A stretch of DNA of 64,000 bases from Burhinus oedicnemus (lineage: Eukaryota > Chordata > Aves > Charadriiformes > Burhinidae), in assembly GCA_008921705.1 (NCBI GenBank), contig VFFE01007016.1, positions 926,387 through 990,386 on the forward strand, in the 5' to 3' direction. Made by a program: the position numbers and the translations under genes. The stretch's first letter is position 1; the number at the start of each line of letters is the position of its first letter. Positions 1-11,107 of the stretch are shown here, in pieces. The notes beneath the pieces are model-generated. The model was not told the DNA's origin and made no database searches. It saw only the letters and a list, made by a program, of their open reading frames with translations.

Positions 1-20
1 CACTGACTGTTCTACTTCAG

Positions 21-69
21 CCAATGGACTGTATTTTGAGAGCAGCCTCCCAGCCTCTGGAATATGCAG
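21..69 (+). CDS. BRAT1: BRAT1 exon (49 nt)
   Basis: A short exon between a pyrimidine-rich acceptor ending at position 20 and the donor GTACAG at 70. It reads [16 protein letters not shown] plus one base, which completes a Gly codon with the first two bases of the next exon. The frame continuity supports it; its small size makes it the least certain of the BRAT1 exons. Confidence 0.75.
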
Positions 70-3000
70 GTACAGTTGTGATAGAAAAGTTAGAGGCTAG
101 TCTGCTTGCCAGTGTTTTAAGTGTCTGGTGCAGACAAAACTGGAGGAGGAAGAGTAGAAGTAGTCAAGGACAGTAGCAGTGTTTGTGGTGAAGTGCAGCA
201 TCCTACTGACAGTTGCATTTGAAGGGATATTCATACTATACATATACGTACCTGCATATCTTGATTAACTTTAAAGATCGCAGTCCTTTGTATTCATTAA
301 CAATGTAAGCTCTTCCCTCCTTTGGTCCTCTAGGTTTGCTGGATGAGTCTGTTAGTGATCCCGCCACTGTTGAAAGTCTTCTGTCCTCCAAGTCATCTTG
401 TGCTAGTCTCCTGTGTCAGACCCTCGCTCATCTGGAGGAGCTGCTGTCTCTGGTAACATTCAGAGAAGGAAAAAAAGCCTGGGAATCAAATTGGTCCTTG
501 AAGTGTTAAGATCGGTTGCAAACTTTTGCAGTAGACCTTAACAGAAAGCGGAGAGGAGTTGACAGTGAGGACTTCTATACATTAAAGAGATCTAGCATAG
601 TAGACTCCAAACAGGAAAACAGAGGAATACTGAGCCTTGTATAGAGGGACTGTACTTACTTTTAAATCCATCTTCACAGGCTTTGTTACCATACCTTACT
701 TCTGCTGCAATTACTGCTCCGGTGAAAAAACATAAATTGAACTGCTTTCGCAAGCAGTGAGAAGAATCTCCTTCCATCTGTGGAATAGTTCTTGGGAGAG
801 AGGAAGATGTTTGTAGTTATTAGCATTATTGTGCCTTAAGAACACATTATAAATTGCAGTTTTTGCTGCCTCCTGGCCAAAAACTCCTGCTCTGTATGCA
901 CGCTTGAGACTTTTGCTGGAAACTTTTTTTTTCTTTCTCCCCTCCCATTAGATTTATTTGCCAGTGGAGTTACCCTATACATCTTTGCTACGCTCTCTTA
1001 TGACAATATTACAATTCTGTAATGGCTTCCTGAATCCAGCTTCTCCTCTGGGAAGCATGATAAGCCGAATCTTGATCAATTGCTTCAGAGTACAGAGGTC
1101 AGCTCTTGATGTCCTAGCAGCACTCTCAGAGCGAAAAGGCGAGTTCATCTTTCCACTTTATTTATTTCTTTTTTTTTTTTAAGTTTGGAAATACTTGACT
1201 ATTCTGTAGTTGCAGAATTTTTCATTCCCGTTCACTGTTCTTTCTGAATGAAGACTACTACTTCCATTTCTGAAACTTGTTCATTTTTTTCAATTCTTGC
1301 TACTGTTTTAGCTAACCTTACTTTCTGTTGATGAGCTAGGGCAGGTAATGCTGTAACTGAAAAGGTTTTAGTGGTTGTGAGAAATTGGATGTTTCTCCTT
1401 TACTCTGAGGACTGTACTAGCTTTCTTCTCCAAAACAGTTTTACAGTCCTGTGTCTTTCTGTATTTCAGCAGTTGAACTGTGATTCAACTGCTCTTTCTC
1501 TCAGTGTTGGTCCTTCAGTTTTGTTTTCTGTGTTTCAGGCTGTGACACGCTCATAGGAAGTCTGTTTGATGTCCTTCTGGCATACCTGGAGAGTCCAAAC
1601 ACCAGCCCTACTGTGAGTGTAGAACTAAGGAGAGATCCAAGTCTATTAGCTTGCCCCAGTGGGATGTAGTTCTGAGAAATTGTCTGACAATTAATTGTTT
1701 CTTAGCACAGTTTGTATTAGAATATGTAGGAGACTTGTCTTGGTTCTGGGTGGCTTGCAGGAAACAGCTAAAATTCTAATGAGTGAGTAACTGACCAATA
1801 CATTGAGTCTTCTTGAAAAAGATAGGAGCCATCATATCTAAGAGTAGCACCACCATACTCAACTTGATGTGGCCCTTAAGTATTGAATTCTTTGCGTTAA
1901 GGGTTTTTTGTTTTCTTGCTTTGGCTTTTTTTTCCCCCCGAACGACTCTGACAACTGCAAATCAAAAGCTGGAGGTACTAGAACTAAGCTGAGAACAGGC
2001 ATTTTCTAAGTGTTTGTTAGAAACATTATATAAGCACCATTTATTTGTAGCTTACTTCTTAGTAAGAAAGCATATGTACTTTTTTACTTTGAGAATTTCT
2101 CTGTAAGTTTGAGGCTACAACAAATTTTACCTAGCATAAAGGCAACAATGCCTCCTCCTGTAGTATAGTAAATCTGCTTTATATTGCTTCAGGTTCTAAA
2201 GAAAACATTTCAGGCTACATCCAAGTGGTTGGTGCGCTTGCATGAACTGTCCTGCTCCAACAGCCAGTGGCAACAAACCGAGAAGATTTTGGAAGGTAAC
2301 GAAGTTACTCAGGTTGGGACAAACAGCAGCTGGTGGCATATATGAAATCTACTGTTGCCTATGTTTCCTGCCCAAAGCACTTGAGATTAATTTGTTCACA
2401 ATTACGTTGAATTTAGATTTAGCTGCCCAAATAGTGCTTTGAAGAACTCTGGGAGAAGCACACAGCAGCAGCAAAAGGAATTGCATCAGATAAAGTGATA
2501 GAGAGGTTGTACAGTGATTGCTTCAGTAAGGCTTATTTCCTTTCATGTCCATTCAGGCTTGTCACTTTGCTTTTTATAGATGTGTTTCTGGTGCTGCAGA
2601 AGCGTTTGTGCAGTCCTTGCTGGGAAGTAAGAGATTCTTCTCTGGAGTTCCTGACTGTCCTGATTAAATGCTTGAGAGGTAGGCACAGAGATTTAACAGT
2701 TCAGATTGGAGGAGTATTTCTTTTAACGTTATGAAAGTCAGTCAGGCTTCTGAAGCATCCTCTGACCTATAACTGGAGGAGTAAGAAAGAAGCATCAAGA
2801 CTTTTACTCTTAGATCATGATCAAAAGCTGACAAAAAGATTAATAAATCTCTCTTTTCTGTTGAACTCAGATTGCTGTGCCCTTCTTAATGGCAGTTTTG
2901 GTGTGTTAAACTGAGGGATGTTGAGATAGACATATATGTTGAGACATGTATGTGAAGGCAGGTGACTGCTTAATAGCAGATAATACTTTCCCATTTTTCA

Positions 3001-4839
3001 GTTTGCTCTGCAGTGGAGTCTCTCTGGTTTCACTCAGCAGAGTGGGGGCTGGGATTTAGGAGGCTAAAAGCCTAGATCTGCTTTGTGTGCTTTGGATTAA
3101 TTACCAATTTTCCACTTTACTGGTAGCTCTGGCTTTGCAGCAGGTAGTACTAAGGCATTGTTAACTGTCCTACAGTAGCTCTGCAATGTTGGAAGAAAGG
3201 GGGATGTTGTCTACTACTGTTGTCCTCAGGTCACAAGGGACGTACCCAGCACACTCAGCTGCATTAGCAGTTTACCCTGCAACCCCTCTCAGTGCTGCAG
3301 TTGCATTCTTTTTCTTTGACATATGCCTTGACAACAAGAAAGGAAGAGTATTTTTTCCTCTTGTAAGCAAAGGTGTAAGTTTGATGAGGCTGAAACCATG
3401 AACCTGCTTGCCTGGAGAAAGTTTTTCTTGCTGCTAGAAAAACTGTAAATGGATTTTTCCAAGTTCTAGTGTCTAGCGGGGCTTGACTGAAAGTCACCAA
3501 GCTGCTGGAAAAATGTAGAGCCTGGCACAGAGCATCTGTGCTCCTGCGAGCAGCTGCCTTGTCTCTGCAGTGGCTCAGCTCACTGGCAGCTGTCCCTGCA
3601 GTCAGTGGGCATCCTTGTATGACGCAAAGAACTGTTTGCACTGGAAACAGCTTCATGATCGAAGAGAATAAAGCCTCACTTCTTTGGATTGATGTCTTGT
3701 TTACAGACCAGGATGAGTTCAGGCAGTCTCTCCTGTCTTCGGAGGTGCCGAGGCTTACAGAAAATCTTCTTGAGGATCCAGAAAGTTATGTGCGAGCGAG
3801 TGCTGTGACTGCTGTGGGACACTTGGCCTTCATTACTTACTTTGCTCCAGAGTCACCTGTCATAGGGAACCAGTACAATAAAGAGGTATGATGACTTTGT
3901 GCAGCCCACTGCAGAATCAAGCAGAACTACACATCAGTTTACTCCTGTACTGCTTATAACTTTTTTCACAAGTTATCTGCAGTCTGTCTCATGCAGGCAG
4001 CTTTCCCAACCAGTAATGAAGAGACTAGATTTTTTTACTTCAGCTGTTCGTGTTTCCTTGCATGTTCCTCCCCTCATTGTGCTTTCTCTTTGTCTTTTTA
4101 CATTTAGAACACTGTAGCAAAGCTTCAAGAAATCTTGTCAACGGACCCAGAGGGCTTTCCTAGGAGGGCTGTGATCAGCATCTTCACCAAGTGGCTGAGA
4201 CAAGGCTGCACAGGTCAGCTGGAAGATACAGAGCAGTTTGTCTCTAGAGTGATCCAAACTGTGGAGCGTGACTTAGACTGGGAAGTCAGACTTGGTGGTT
4301 TGGAACTGGTTGAAGTTTTCTGTAGTCAAACAATTTGCCAGCTTGGCCTTCCTAAATGCTCGTATGTTCCTGTCTCATCTGCAGTCACTAGTTCCATTCA
4401 TCAGAATGAGTCGCTGCAGATATTTTGCCGAGCAAAACTGTTCAGCTTCTTGTTTCAGTCTTTGTGTGACTGTGACAAACCAGTAGGTCAGAGAGCCTGT
4501 GATATACTGCTTGGCTTAAGAGGCAATTTCTCTCCAATTAGTACCCTGAAGGATTCACAAGGGACTGAAGAGTCACCCGCAGGACAGAGCATTGCCTGGT
4601 TACAAAGGACACTAAGGCAGGGTTCTCTGGCCCAGAACTTCCCCACAGATGGTGGTAATAGGGTAGATTTTGAAGATCCAGAGAGCATGATGCTAGCTTT
4701 GGGTACAGTAGACTTAGAAGAGCTACATGATGAGCTAAATAAAAGTAGTGACCATGTGGAGAAAAGCCCTCAGTCCCTTTTACAGGACATCCTTGCTACT
4801 GTGGGGACCATAGAGGAGAATGAAGCTGACTGTTACTGA
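21..4839 (+). CDS. BRAT1: BRAT1 (BRCA1-associated ATM activator 1), 3' portion of gene, nine exons
   Basis: The joined exons 21-69, 334-452, 952-1138, 1539-1612, 2193-2295, 2580-2678, 3707-3885 and 4108-4839 (plus unseen 5' exons left of the window) give one uninterrupted frame of 513 codons and a TGA stop. Splice phases agree at every junction. The translation matches the C-terminal part of vertebrate BRAT1 (human about 821 residues), including the stretches [65 protein letters not shown] and the tail [15 protein letters not shown]...EADCY. BRAT1 is a HEAT-repeat scaffold known to act in ATM/DNA-PK signalling and to bind the INTS9-INTS11 endonuclease. The HEAT-like helices ([34 protein letters not shown]) are visible. 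Roughly 300 N-terminal residues are missing because the window begins inside the gene. Confidence 0.97.
334..452 (+). CDS. BRAT1: BRAT1 exon (119 nt)
   Basis: Acceptor CCTCTAG before 334 and donor GTAACA at 453. After two bases completing the split Gly codon it encodes [18 protein letters not shown]... to HLEELLSL, typical of the middle of BRAT1. It ends in phase 0. Confidence 0.88.
952..1138 (+). CDS. BRAT1: BRAT1 exon (187 nt) with a GC donor
   Basis: Acceptor CCCATTAG before 952; encodes [17 protein letters not shown]... through [13 protein letters not shown] plus one base. No GT donor fits the end. AAG|GCGAGT at 1138/1139 matches the known GC-AG donor consensus and leaves phase 1, which joins exactly to the next exon (GGC = Gly). 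Confidence 0.9.
1539..1612 (+). CDS. BRAT1: BRAT1 exon (74 nt)
   Basis: Acceptor GTGTTTCAG before 1539 and donor GTGAGT at 1613. With the carried base it reads [20 protein letters not shown] then NTSPT, ending in phase 0. The Leu-rich amphipathic pattern fits a HEAT helix. Confidence 0.9.
2193..2295 (+). CDS. BRAT1: BRAT1 exon (103 nt)
   Basis: Acceptor TTGCTTCAG before 2193 and donor GTAACG at 2296. It encodes [20 protein letters not shown] and [15 protein letters not shown] plus one base (phase 1). VLKK.FQAT..WL is strongly conserved with human BRAT1. Confidence 0.93.
2580..2678 (+). CDS. BRAT1: BRAT1 exon (99 nt)
   Basis: Acceptor TTTTTATAG before 2580 and donor GTAGGC at 2679. Encodes [20 protein letters not shown] followed by [13 protein letters not shown], a HEAT-type repeat nearly identical to mammalian BRAT1. 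Phase 1 at both ends. Confidence 0.95.
2679..3706 (+). other. BRAT1: BRAT1 intron (about 1 kb)
   Basis: The longest BRAT1 intron in the window. It begins GTAGGC and ends TTTACAG. Open frames on both strands here have no recognisable similarity and are ignored. The other introns (70-333, 453-951, 1139-1538, 1613-2192, 2296-2579, 3886-4107) are likewise featureless. Confidence 0.85.
3707..3885 (+). CDS. BRAT1: BRAT1 exon (179 nt)
   Basis: Acceptor TTGTTTACAG before 3707 and donor GTATGA at 3886. Encodes [20 protein letters not shown] then [20 protein letters not shown] and a variable region ending YNKE. The [13 protein letters not shown] stretch is diagnostic for BRAT1. Ends in phase 0. Confidence 0.96.
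4108..4839 (+). CDS. BRAT1: BRAT1 terminal coding exon (732 nt)
   Basis: The large last exon starts after the acceptor TTTACATTTAG and encodes 243 residues then TGA. It begins [20 protein letters not shown] and contains [20 protein letters not shown]. It ends in the conserved tail [18 protein letters not shown]...EADCY. The terminal Cys-Tyr is the part known to contact the INTS11 active site in the human complex (recalled, not derived here). Confidence 0.97.
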   Translation, partial: NTVAKLQEILSTDPEGFPRRAVISIFTKWLRQGCTGQLEDTEQFVSRVIQTVERDLDWEVRLGGLELVEVFCSQTICQLGLPKCSYVPVSSAVTSSIHQNESLQIFCRAKLFSFLFQSLCDCDKPVGQRACDILLGLRGNFSPISTLKDSQGTEESPAGQSIAWLQRTLRQGSLAQNFPTDGGNRVDFEDPESMMLALGTVDLEELHDELNKSSDHVEKSPQSLLQDILATVGTIEENEADCY

Positions 4840-4991
4840 AAACATCTGCTCTGAGGGAGCAGGGCTTAAGGAGTTTTCTTCTGGAGGAGAATTTTTTGCT
4901 ACCAGTCATGAAGTCGTCTTTTTATGCTCTCTCAAGAAAGTGTTATGCTGAACAGAGAAAAGGATCGTTTCATTAGCTGTTAAAAAAAAAA

Positions 4992-4997
4992 AATAAA
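4992..4997 (+). terminator. Poly(A) signal AATAAA (proximal, BRAT1)
   Basis: Canonical hexamer 153 bases after the BRAT1 stop, preceded by an A-run, with U-rich sequence following. Confidence 0.6.
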
Positions 4998-5044
4998 TCT
5001 TTGCTTTAATACTGATGAATTTTTTTGTTAAAAGTGTAGACTCC

Positions 5045-5050
5045 AATAAA
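5045..5050 (+). terminator. Poly(A) signal AATAAA (distal, BRAT1)
   Basis: Canonical hexamer followed within 10-20 bases by a GU/U-rich element; the better of the two BRAT1 poly(A) signals by context. Confidence 0.65.
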
Positions 5051-5070
5051 CTGTGATTTGTTTTTCAAAG

Positions 5071-8000
5071 TGAACACATTAAGAAATGCAGTTGTTTAAG
5101 TCCTATGTCACTTAAGAAAGCACCAGGACCATGCCTACACAAGGAAATATTTTTAAAAAACAAAACAGTAACTGAAAACAAGTTGTTGCATTCTCCTTTT
5201 AGAGCCAGAGTAGCTAAAATTCATGAAGACTGGTTTTAAGGGACACTTGTTTTGACCATGTCCGTATCTCCATTCTAAAAACAGAGTTCTTGAGTTCCCT
5301 GTTGCATTTTTGAGGTCTAGAGCAGACGGTTGCATTTAAGGAGTCAAAAGCTGATCATACTTAACATTACAAACTTTCTTTTATAGATAACATACTTGTT
5401 TGATCTCAGGAGTCACTAAAAAGCTGACTTTGTTTTTAATTGAAGCTAGAAGCAATTCCATTTTGCTGAATTTTTCAAGTGCTCCTATTCTCCATTCCTA
5501 AAGAACTAGGATAGCTTCTAACTAGTAAGAAAAACTGGCGCCTGCAGCTTTTTCATGATGAAAATAGGTTTACTCTTAGCTTTGGTAAACAATTAGAAAA
5601 CAGCAGCTATAGTGCTAAGGGCAACACTGTTTTCTGAGAAAACATTACCTGTTTCCTAAAAACTCAGGGAAGACGGTGGTGTGCAACTTACTCTAATGTC
5701 TTGCCATGTGCTAAGCAGCTTTCTGAAACCTAAGGGGGGAGGAAAAAAAAAAAAAAAGTGTATCTTTACGAGTAGGTCAAACGAGGTGTTACTCAGCATC
5801 CTTTGTACTCCTGCAGCCCGTGTAGAAGGCAGGAACACAACGCTCATTTTTAGGCTAATGGAGGCTACAGCATCTAATGCAGTGTAAGAACTTCTGCAGT
5901 CTCCCTCAGTATTACCCCTGCAGCAGTGCAATGGGGTGAGATGTAGTTCGAATTTCTTACTGCTGAGGCTGAAGATTTACTTTATGCCTTTTAATGAAGT
6001 CAGCACACTTACCTCTCACTCTGCGCACAGCTTCATGTATGACAGAGCCCTCGGGTGTTGTACTAGCAGCTGTTATTAGGAGAAAATAGCTCTGCCTCTG
6101 ATACACCATTCTACCTGAGCAGGGTCTACACCTGGCAAAAAGACAGAAGATATTAAAAATCAGGCCTTTTCCTGCCACTGCATTTTTCTCAGAAAGGGTT
6201 AGAGAGAGAGAGAAGGGATTTGCTTTTAAAGAAGTGCAGATTGTGTGTGTAGTTCTAGCAGTCCTGTCTGGTGAAGGGATTATAGTTCCAAAACTAGCAT
6301 TACATATTGGCAATAGTACAACATGCTCCAGGAAAGGAGACAGGAGGTTGCTGGGTAAACATCTTCCTCCCGTTCAGCACTAGAATTCTTGTGATTTCAG
6401 GGCTGTGCAGGAATTATTCAAGTATCAGCAAATTGAAAGAGTGACTTGTTACAGAAGGAAAACTCCACTGCTTATTACTGAGGTCTCTTGACTCCCAGAC
6501 CTATTAGTTTTTAATGGGACTTTTTTTCTTTCTATATCAGCTGGGGTGATGGTGACATTGTTATGTTTATATTGTTAGCCTAATTGCAGTCCAAAGTCTT
6601 GTTTATATACACGATGCTTGTACACTAAACACCCAATGTACAACAAACTGGGAGGGCTCCTTATCTTTAGAAGGGGATTAAGGACTCCTTTCATCTTTCA
6701 TTAAAAACACGTCTTCACCTCCAGCAATTAGGTGACTTAGTGCTGATTTTGTACTTCTCTCTTCCGCGTTCACTACATTGCCTTACTTTGCTTTGTCTGC
6801 CGCTCTAGTGACAGTAGAGGGTCTTATTAACACTGAGATTCTTGGACTGACATCCCACACCTGATAATTGGGAGAAACATGAAGAGTTGTGAACATCTGA
6901 GCAGTGTGAGGAACAAGTACCAGGAAATAGAGAGATCATGGAGATGAAAGCAAAATAAAAATCTCATGTTTCTTTCCATAGAAAGCGATGGCAGTGGGTC
7001 TCGCGAGATGAAAATTTAGCTACTGAATTAGTAAACACACCAACAGCTAATGTGAATCATCCATCATGCTGGGAAGCTGTACCTTCTATAGGATGCCCGT
7101 CTTTGCACACTGTGAAGTGGGGTAGGGCTTGTATGTGAGTTCTTACTTACACTGCTAACTCATTTTCAGCCCACTTCTTACCTACCAAAGCTTTTTTTGC
7201 AGCTCCACAAGATCCTTAGAGCCACACAGCTGTCTGCTGGGTTAAGAATTTACACCATGTGGTATGCCTTGCCAAGGAGTTGTGGTGAGGGTTTAACTCT
7301 CAAGGAGACAGTCCTAAGAAGCAGACTTGCACTAACGTGCACACTGAGCATTCACTTCAACAAGTGCTATTGCTGTGTTGCTACTCACCACTTCACAGCC
7401 TGACACCAGTAGTCCCTCCATAAACACTACACACCCAGCTCGCTCCTGTCCAAGGAGCATGGAGAAGGGGGTGGGCTGCCAGGCCTTCCATTACAGACAC
7501 AGAGTTCAAAGCTGCCTTTTTAGGATGGATTTCTGTGGAAACCGCTGCTTTCACACCATCGGTGCTGGAGCTGTGTATGGTTCCTGCAGGAGGCAGGCAC
7601 CACCGAGAGAGTTTTTCCGACGCACTCACTACAGCTGATGTCAGCAAAGACTGTGGCCGGACATGGGCCTCATTGAAACCAGAAGCACCAAGGCTCAGGA
7701 CCATCATTTGCTTTAGTGTGGGCTGTGGATGGCAGGTAGGAGCAATGCAATCGGTATCAACGCAGAACATCACAGATGAGAAAAACATGTTTCCGACGGC
7801 TGGTACTGTGAAAGAAGATGACAAAGCTCTTTATCTGCACAGGGGCAGTGTAAGGTCTGTTGCCTGATCTGTACGCAGGTACGAAACACCTAGAGTTGCT
7901 TTCAACACATTTCAACAAAGCTCTGAACTGCTCAGACTCAAACAAACACAGGAGAGAATAAACATCTTTGGCTCAGCCCTACACTAGCAACCGCTTTATA

Positions 8001-9900
8001 AAAGCTGCCAAAAGAACGGCTGTTAATTTTCTCTTTTAATACGCTGGACATTTAAAATCCAAAGAATATTCTTTGCCTAATTATACTAATTGCACAACTT
8101 AGTCAAAAAAGGGCCATAAATGTCTAAGGCTGTTGCTTTAGCTTAGATATATGTGATCTGTGATTATAGATCAACTCATGCGTATCTTTGCAATTTCTTT
8201 TGTCCGTCTCTAATAAAGCTTGCTCTACCTTTCAATACATATTCATCAAGGCTTCTAAAAAACCACCGCGTGTTAGAGAGGAAACTCATCAACCAACTTC
8301 ACTGCAGAAGTTCTCAGCCTTTCACAATGGAAAAATACATCAGCAGCAGCACCTCTGTAGTCTGTGTCATTTCCCTTTAGAGCACGGGGTTTTGTCCTCT
8401 GCCGGGAAATAAAGCACCACTTAACAGGGCCAGACCTCAGCCTGCGTCAGACGCGCTCCTCCACAGACAGGACCTTGCAAGCCAGCGCACAGAGAAATGG
8501 AAGGACTTTCTTTCAAAGCAGCGGTGTGTCTGTCTGAACAAGGTGGAACGCAGCTGGTGATGTACAGCTCCAGCAAAAGCATCCGGGGCTCTGCAAACAC
8601 ACATCATGGGCACGCTTATACCTCATCCCCAGACGGAAGGGGAAATGAGCCGTCCACATCGAGAGTCCCTGCAACGCTACAGGTGCAGTCACACAACTGT
8701 TTCAGATAAAGCAAAATAAAGCCAAAGAAAACAGTATTTCTAGCTGTAATACCAATACTGAGTCTCCGCTTAGCGCAGGAGCTTCATGTGTTTATTTACT
8801 GTAAACATAGAACAGGGCTGGGAAGATGCCTTTCACACAGCTGCCTCCCAAACAAACCCTCCCAAACCAAGTTACTCCCCAACTCATTCTGCAGTTGCCA
8901 GTTGTTAAACTCCGGGCAAGGGCAGGAACGTGCTGTCTGGGACAGAGGGTGCGTCCACTCCTTTGAGGGACATTGCCCGATTAGACCAGATCAGGTGTAA
9001 GGTAAAACCACGACCTTAAACAGCTTCTGTAGAGCGTTAAGACTTGAATCGTGGTAGGACTGCCACTTTTCACTCCTTTTCAGTGCAAGATAGGTGGGAA
9101 TTACCCTTAAGACACAGCTATACTTTCAGGTCTTCAGTTCCCTCATTTCATTATCTCTTGGTCCTCATATTTGCACTCTCCACCCCATATTCCCTGAGCT
9201 TTCAGGCTGGGTCAGTCGAAGGGAGCGGAGAGCTTGTGCTGCTGTGCCTAGGGACATCAAGGCTTGCCTTGGCTGGTCCCTCACCACCACCACCACTACC
9301 ACACTCAGAGCTTTGGCCTCAAACCAGCTTCTGGACTGGGCTGTGACCAGCATGAAGGAGCTGCAGAGCCAGGTCTGGCAGATGGTGAATCCAGGCTGTA
9401 CATCTTGAAACACAACTTGGCCCAGCCAAGCCAGCTCCAAAATAAACCCTCATTAAGCTGCATTAGCCATCGCACGTGAAATTCTTCTGATTTAGCCCTT
9501 ATATAGGCTGGGCAGGGGCACAGGTGAGCCCTGGAGCCCATCGCTCTCAAAAACAAACACCCTTGATGGGACTGATCTTGTGATTACAACTGTCATTACG
9601 TGCCAACAACAAAAAAGCTGCAGTTAAAACACAAATGGCAATGGTTGCTAAGTGACAGCATCCATACAGGCTTGTCACAGCCATAAGACAAACAGCTGTG
9701 GCTGCACCGCAATCCCATCTTGTCCATGTAATTGAGGATAAAAATGCTGTTTTCATTACTGTCTAGTAACCTTAACTTTGACCTGTCAGAATATTTTATA
9801 CTTCAGGTTCTGACAAAGAGCCCCGTGAAAACAAGGCTGAAGCCTCCACTGAAACCAGCGGAAGCGAGTTTGATTCAAAATATCTTTAATATTGCGTGCT
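5071..9900. other. Intergenic, no gene recognised
   Basis: Unique-looking DNA with many short open frames on both strands, none with recognisable protein similarity or paired splice sites. A 15-A tract lies near 5743-5757 and a CAC-type microsatellite at 9281-9303. No recognisable transposon ends, RNA genes or CpG island. Confidence 0.6.
9281..9303. repeat. (CAC)n microsatellite
   Basis: An imperfect run of about seven CAC/ACC triplets, interrupted by one T. It creates the poly-His and poly-Val stretches in the overlapping chance frames. Confidence 0.8.
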
Positions 9901-10020
9901 CTTTCAACATATTTTCCTTCCAGTGAACTAGCGCATAAGACAACAACGCAGCTTTCTTGGCTAAATGGTCCATTTCTGAAAAACAGGGAGTTACATGACA
10001 GTATTTTCAGCGAGAGTCAT

Positions 10021-10085
10021 TTAGAAAAAAACAACAAAAACAAAACAACAAACCCAAACCCCAACAACAAACAAACAAAAAAATA
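10021..10085. repeat. A-rich low-complexity tract (AAC/AAAC type)
   Basis: About 65 bases made almost only of A and C, mostly CAA and CAAA units. It could be a decayed A-rich retrotransposon tail, but no body is recognisable next to it. Confidence 0.75.
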
Positions 10086-10458
10086 AATCAACAAGCCCCC
10101 CCATCGATCAGCTTCTAAAGGGAACCTGTGGGCTGTGTTCAACACTGAAGGCTTCTGCAATATTTGGGAAAGATGACAACTTTTTCAAAGCTGCAAACAA
10201 CATATATCCTTATAAATAAAGCATTTAAGCTGGGACTTTAAAATCACATAAAGCAATGGTTGAGCTGTTAAGGAGTCTGGGATCCAGCAAGGGGCCGCTT
10301 GCTCCAGTGGAAGCAGCGGTGGGACTGGGTGGGAGGAAGCCATAGCAGGTACTTAAGCATCATTTTGCCTGGGTGAAGTATTGCAAACCCCTAAAGTAGA
10401 GAGACCCTAATTAGCACAAGGGGCAGCTCAATGCAGCCAAGGAAGACAAACCTAAAGG

Positions 10459-10474
10459 AAAAAAAAAAAAAAAA
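10459..10474. repeat. Poly(A) tract, 16 A
   Basis: A homopolymer of 16 A with no recognisable retroposed sequence or target-site duplication on either side. Confidence 0.7.
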
Positions 10475-11093
10475 GTATTGCAACAGGCTGTATGAATATC
10501 TTGCTCACCCCACGTACTCTTACACACTGCAGAAAAACATATTTGAGGCTGTGCTGAGAGCAGAGACAAAGGGACAGATCTGTCAACATCCTGTGACCAG
10601 ATCAGAAGTGACCAGGAAAAGCCACCACCCGGCTGCCAAACGGAGCGAGAAGCGCACAGAGAGGCGTGCAGAGCTCGGCACGCACACACGCCGGCCGCAA
10701 CGGGAACGCGCGATCTGCACGGACACAGCCAGGCACCTAGACGAGGGATCACCTTCAGCTGCCGCCGCTGTGCGTCTTGGCGTGAAACATCCTACCAGGG
10801 CGCGTGTGGGACCACCTTTACCCCAAGCAGCAGTTCTCAGTGACTACTGAAGCTAATTATGCCCTTCCCTAATGAATCCTCTTTTGGCAACATCCACAGA
10901 AGCCCCAATTTCCGGTGCCAGGAGTAACAGTCCTGATCCTGCCAACAGTTCTAACGACACACGAGTCGCCAGCGCAGTCAAAGCTCATCCACATGGACAA
11001 AACCAACTTAACCGGTGCCTTTGGTCACTATCTCCACGTCAGCATACTAAACACTTCTATTTTGCACATTGTGCCAGAGTAAAACATTTTTTA

Positions 11094-11107
11094 TTTTTTT
11101 TTTTTTT
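11094..11107. repeat. Poly(T) tract, 14 T
   Basis: A homopolymer in a T-rich context; no associated element recognised. Confidence 0.65.

Larger units (their letters stand above)
4840..5070 (+). other. BRAT1: BRAT1 3' UTR
   Basis: The short untranslated tail after the BRAT1 stop contains an A-tract and two canonical AATAAA signals (4992 and 5045). The end is placed about 20 bases after the second signal, where GTGATTTGTTTTTC gives a GU-rich downstream element. The exact cleavage site cannot be seen. Confidence 0.7.

Noticed and set aside
3264..3656. 130-codon - strand frame inside BRAT1
   Set aside because: It lies in the 1-kb BRAT1 intron on the opposite strand, with no recognisable similarity.
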